This document shows, one piece after another, positions 60,776 to 64,000 of a stretch of 64,000 nt of DNA. The notes beneath the pieces are model-generated. The model was not told where the DNA came from. It made no database searches and was given only the letters and a program-made list of their open reading frames with translations. Position 1 is the stretch's first letter; each line of letters starts with the position of its first letter. The translations under genes and the position numbers were made by a program. Source of the DNA: Psettodes erumei (taxonomy: Eukaryota; Chordata; Actinopteri; Pleuronectiformes; Psettodidae). The stretch is taken from contig JAFBJZ010000375.1 of the NCBI GenBank assembly GCA_016785225.1, positions 823,501-887,500 on the forward strand, written 5' to 3'.

Positions 60776-63700
60776 ACAATTTTTGTAGTTAGTGGTCCAG
60801 ACCTGTACGAGTATCTGTGCAGACCAGTCTGCACCCAATAGAATTTTTTTCTTCACTTAGCGTTTCACAGAAGGTGAAACAGGCTGGAATTTTTATCATC
60901 TTCGCAGTCTGTAAAAACTATTAACATGGCAGATTTACACTACGCTAAAATTACAGACATGCTTCCCCCACCTCTTCGCTATAACACTAATCCAGTCCAA
61001 ATAGGGCTCATGAGAAAGCAGAGGCATGTCCTGACAGGGATTAGTGAGGTTTAAAAAAACACACACACTTCTTCTGCAGAGTAAATGGAGCCATCAGTGA
61101 GCCGGCATTAGCCTCAGGTGACGGCATGCTGCTCTGCTGTTGACGTCGGGCCGTGGGAAGTCGTGGCGGCGGGATTGCAGACGGGTGAGTCAGAGCTGCG
61201 GCCTCCGGCTTTGTTTTGGCAGGAAGGACAGCGACTGTGCACGGAGGTTAAGATGTTAACAAGGATCAGACATCGCGGCACGCACTGCAGCAGCTGTCTG
61301 TGGACCTCTGAGGGAAGGGGGACCAAGTCCTGAGCAGGGATTTGGGATCCGACTTCCCACTTACCGTCTGGTGCAAGAGGCCATTTCAGAGTCCAGTTAT
61401 CTTCCTGCGCTCAGGATGTCCAAGAGGAGGGAAACCTGTCCAAAGACCTGCACAAAGGCCCAGCTAATCAGCCACAGCCAGTCTGGCAGCAGCACAAAAC
61501 ATTCGTCACTGTTTCCTCTTTGTTCGGATTGGCCATGATACTTTAAAAACCAATTAGATGTAACAAGTCTGTAAGTAAGACCATCTGCTCCACGTTACAC
61601 TGATTCTGTTAAATCATGTCAGAATTACAGAACAATAATGTAATGAACCTATATAACATTCTATGAGACTGTGAGATCTGGAAAGGTGACCTTGGGGTTT
61701 AAGGTATTTACCTCAAGACACACTTTGATGCTCAACCAAACTGTGTTGTCGTAACTTCAGGATACACATGCCATTTAGTTTTTGTTCAGGTTAAAATCTT
61801 AGAACATAATAAAAGAAGCAGATGAAAACAAAAAGTTGTTTCAAAACTTGTTTAATCCCATCCAGACTCATGCAGCTGCAGTAGAATGATGTGAATATTT
61901 CAGCTCCAGTTCTCTGGTGCGACGCTTCACTACAACGCTCTGCTCTTAAAACCCTCCAGTACACAGGAAACAAGCTGAAACGCTGGGACTCTGATATTCT
62001 CTCTGACACCATGCTGCAGTTGTTGTTGTTGCTGTGTAAGCCAACTCTGTTTTCTTGTGGTTTGATTGTACAGGATGCAGCAGAGAGTCTGTAGCAAAGC
62101 TCAACCATGCTGTCATCTGCAGACAGCGTGAACACACAACACGACACAGAGAGGAAACCCTGAGAGCTCAAAGCGCGCCACAATCATGTGACCAGAGAAA
62201 AAGGCGGGAAAATCCTGCAACCGTCAAAACCTGAACTGAACTCACAGTGTCACCTCAGCAACACTCTCACTTCTTTACCGCAACTCTCGCTTCCTCTCTG
62301 AGGGAGATTGTCAGTGCGCAGAGAAAAGACAGCAGGCCCAGTCTGTATTGTTGAGCAGAGCCTTAAAAACCGTAGAAAAATCTCTGGCTGGATGAAGTTC
62401 AGACGTTTTCTTTTATTGAATAAAGCAACACATTTATCAAAGGCAGCTGAGTCTCCAGAAGTTGGCTGGGTGGTGATTGGAGGACGTACAAAGGTCAGGG
62501 CTGTCAGACCAAAGACCAGTTTCACATCCGGACTTCCATCCGTGTTTTCAGACAACAAAAACACCTGGCTAAGGTTTGATGGTAGTTTACAGGTTGTGTC
62601 TGGAGTCACTGTGAACATTCTGTGCATCAAACCAGACCAGGATCTGTGAGAGTAGAAATATAACCATGAAACAGTTTAAAATGCTGTAGGATACTTTATT
62701 CTGAGATCAGGTATTAACAAAAACAGACAACATATTAAATTGTTAACAGCATATCCTTCTGACATTAACACAAAATGTATCTGCTGCTGCACTTCAGCTG
62801 TACAGAAACGGATTTGCTAGGAGACGATGTTAAAGCGCTTTAAATAGATTTCTTTTTTATTATCAGGTGGAAATGTGAAAACAACGTGAACATGTGAAAG
62901 GTGTCTCTGCCCGTGATGAAGCTACACAGACTTATCAGCTGAACCGGCCTTATATAGATTCAGCTCACTGATTACATTAACCTCACAAACCTGCTGCTAC
63001 AGCCTATTTAAAGATACATTCACGCAGGTAACAGCAGCGGGTGTTACTGGAACTACATCAGGATGAGGGGCCGACGTTTCTCATCATGTTTAGTTCTGTT
63101 CTATGTGCCTCCAGACTTGATACTTGTGCTAAATAAACCAAATAGTGAGAAAGGAGTGATCAAGAGAGGGAGACTACGACCCTCCTGTCTGCTGGTGACC
63201 TCTGACCTGTGTTTACGTTTCCAGTCATTAAGAAAGGGGACGGTTCAGCGCTACACGCTCACCTCACCGTGACCTTTCCAGCAGGTAATCCGGCCTGGTT
63301 TAAACGGAGGATAATGCTGAGCAAAGACGCTGCTCACGATAATCCACCCTGACGTAGAACAGCAGCGGCGACAGGTGGTTCAGATCGCGGACCTGTGAAA
63401 ACCTCGGGCTGGTTCAGCAGAGGGTTCGCAACCAGAACACTCTGTTGTTTCACACATGGATCACTGCAGGGTTCAGTTATCCTGAGCTGACAGTTTTTGT
63501 TGTTACAGACGTTTAGATCTAAATCACCACCATCAGTAGATCTGTTTGTGCAGACAAAGTAAATCTGCACGTTGCCTTCACTGTTAACCACTTGAAAGCT
63601 GTCGTGTTAGTTGTGTGTCAGCCGTTATTGCATCAGTTACTCATAAATCCATCACTGAGTTTGTGAGGAAACTCTCTCCTTAGTTGCACCATTAAAAATG

Positions 63701-64000
63701 AAGAAATAGCTCGGCTGATAACGACTTTACCGATGTGTATTTCTGTCCTTGGGTGGCTTTCTTTTATTCATATGTGCACACATAGAGAGAGAAATATATG
63801 AGTGCTTCAGAGTAGTTACTGTTCATGTAGCTCACCCAGCTGACATTAAAAGGCTTTTCTTAGCCTGATGTTAAATGTTCTGTAATGTTTTGTGACCCAA
63901 CTCCATTAACTCTTTTACTGTTTAAAATAAAAACAGCTCACATAAACCATGTTCTAGTTCCACCTGACAGTAGATTTTTATTGTTCTATCCTGAAAAAAC

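Larger units (their letters stand above)
50501..64000. other. Gene-free 3' stretch with microsatellites
   Basis: I find no exon with recognisable protein sequence or paired splice sites in this 13.5 kb. It carries many (AC)n tracts, poly-C tracts, and AT-rich islands with homeodomain-like TAATTA cores that could be regulatory. Overlapping frames on both strands at 62250-62649 are long by chance standards but unrecognised. Human synteny suggests the interval may face irf2bp2, but that gene is not in the window. Confidence 0.5.

Noticed and set aside
61791..62183. 130-codon frame on the - strand starting MWRALSSQGFLSV
   Set aside because: A signal-peptide-like start was considered, but the rest has no domain, poly-Asn from a repeat and no promoter or partner exon.
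62250..62649. Overlapping frames of 113 and 126 codons on opposite strands
   Set aside because: Long but unrecognised, opposite-strand overlap, no splice sites or family motif; likely chance.

Overview
The window looks like percomorph-type teleost fish genomic DNA. The genes are split into many small GT-AG exons with short introns, (AC)n microsatellites are abundant, and decayed Tc1/mariner and MITE-like repeats are scattered through introns and spacers. No organism name can be read from the sequence itself. Gene identities come from translating the exons and comparing them with remembered vertebrate family members; no database search was run.

Four protein-coding genes fill the first 38 kb. 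nid1 (nidogen-1/entactin, + strand, 6458-20510) lacks only its first, signal-peptide exon, which I cannot find in the first 6.4 kb. Nineteen exons encode NIDO, an acidic Pro-rich linker, EGF1, the G2 beta-barrel, EGF2-5, one thyroglobulin type-1 module, the YWTD propeller and a last EGF. The reading frame of that last EGF is broken by what looks like a one-base insertion. tbce (tubulin cofactor E, - strand, 24384-29830) is complete in 16 coding exons (520 aa) and converges on nid1. rbm34 (two-RRM nucleolar protein, + strand, 30516-33885) is complete in 11 coding exons (445 aa) and is divergent from tbce across a 685-bp shared promoter with an ETS/CRE-like site. tomm20 (mitochondrial import receptor TOM20, - strand, 35117-37721) is complete in 5 exons (145 aa) and converges on rbm34.

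From about 37.9 kb to the end (26 kb) I find no convincing gene. The region holds microsatellites, including a 450-bp cluster of (AC)n followed by (GT)n at 40.9-41.4 kb, a decayed Tc1 element, other likely repeats and one orphan exon-like segment at 42.65 kb. In human 1q42.3 the same four genes lie in one neighbourhood (TOMM20-RBM34-ARID4B-GGPS1-TBCE-B3GALNT2-GNG4-LYST-NID1), with IRF2BP2 beyond TOMM20 across a gene-poor stretch. The fish segment keeps the linkage but with a reduced and rearranged order, so the 3' desert could be the fish counterpart of the IRF2BP2-TOMM20 interval (inference).

The genes do not form a pathway. nid1 is a basement-membrane linker, tbce folds alpha-tubulin, rbm34 is an RNA-binding nucleolar protein and tomm20 receives mitochondrial precursors. 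I see no sign of a novel system. The observations most worth a second look are the nid1 C-terminal frameshift, the bidirectional tbce/rbm34 promoter, the orphan exon and the MITE-like inverted repeats.
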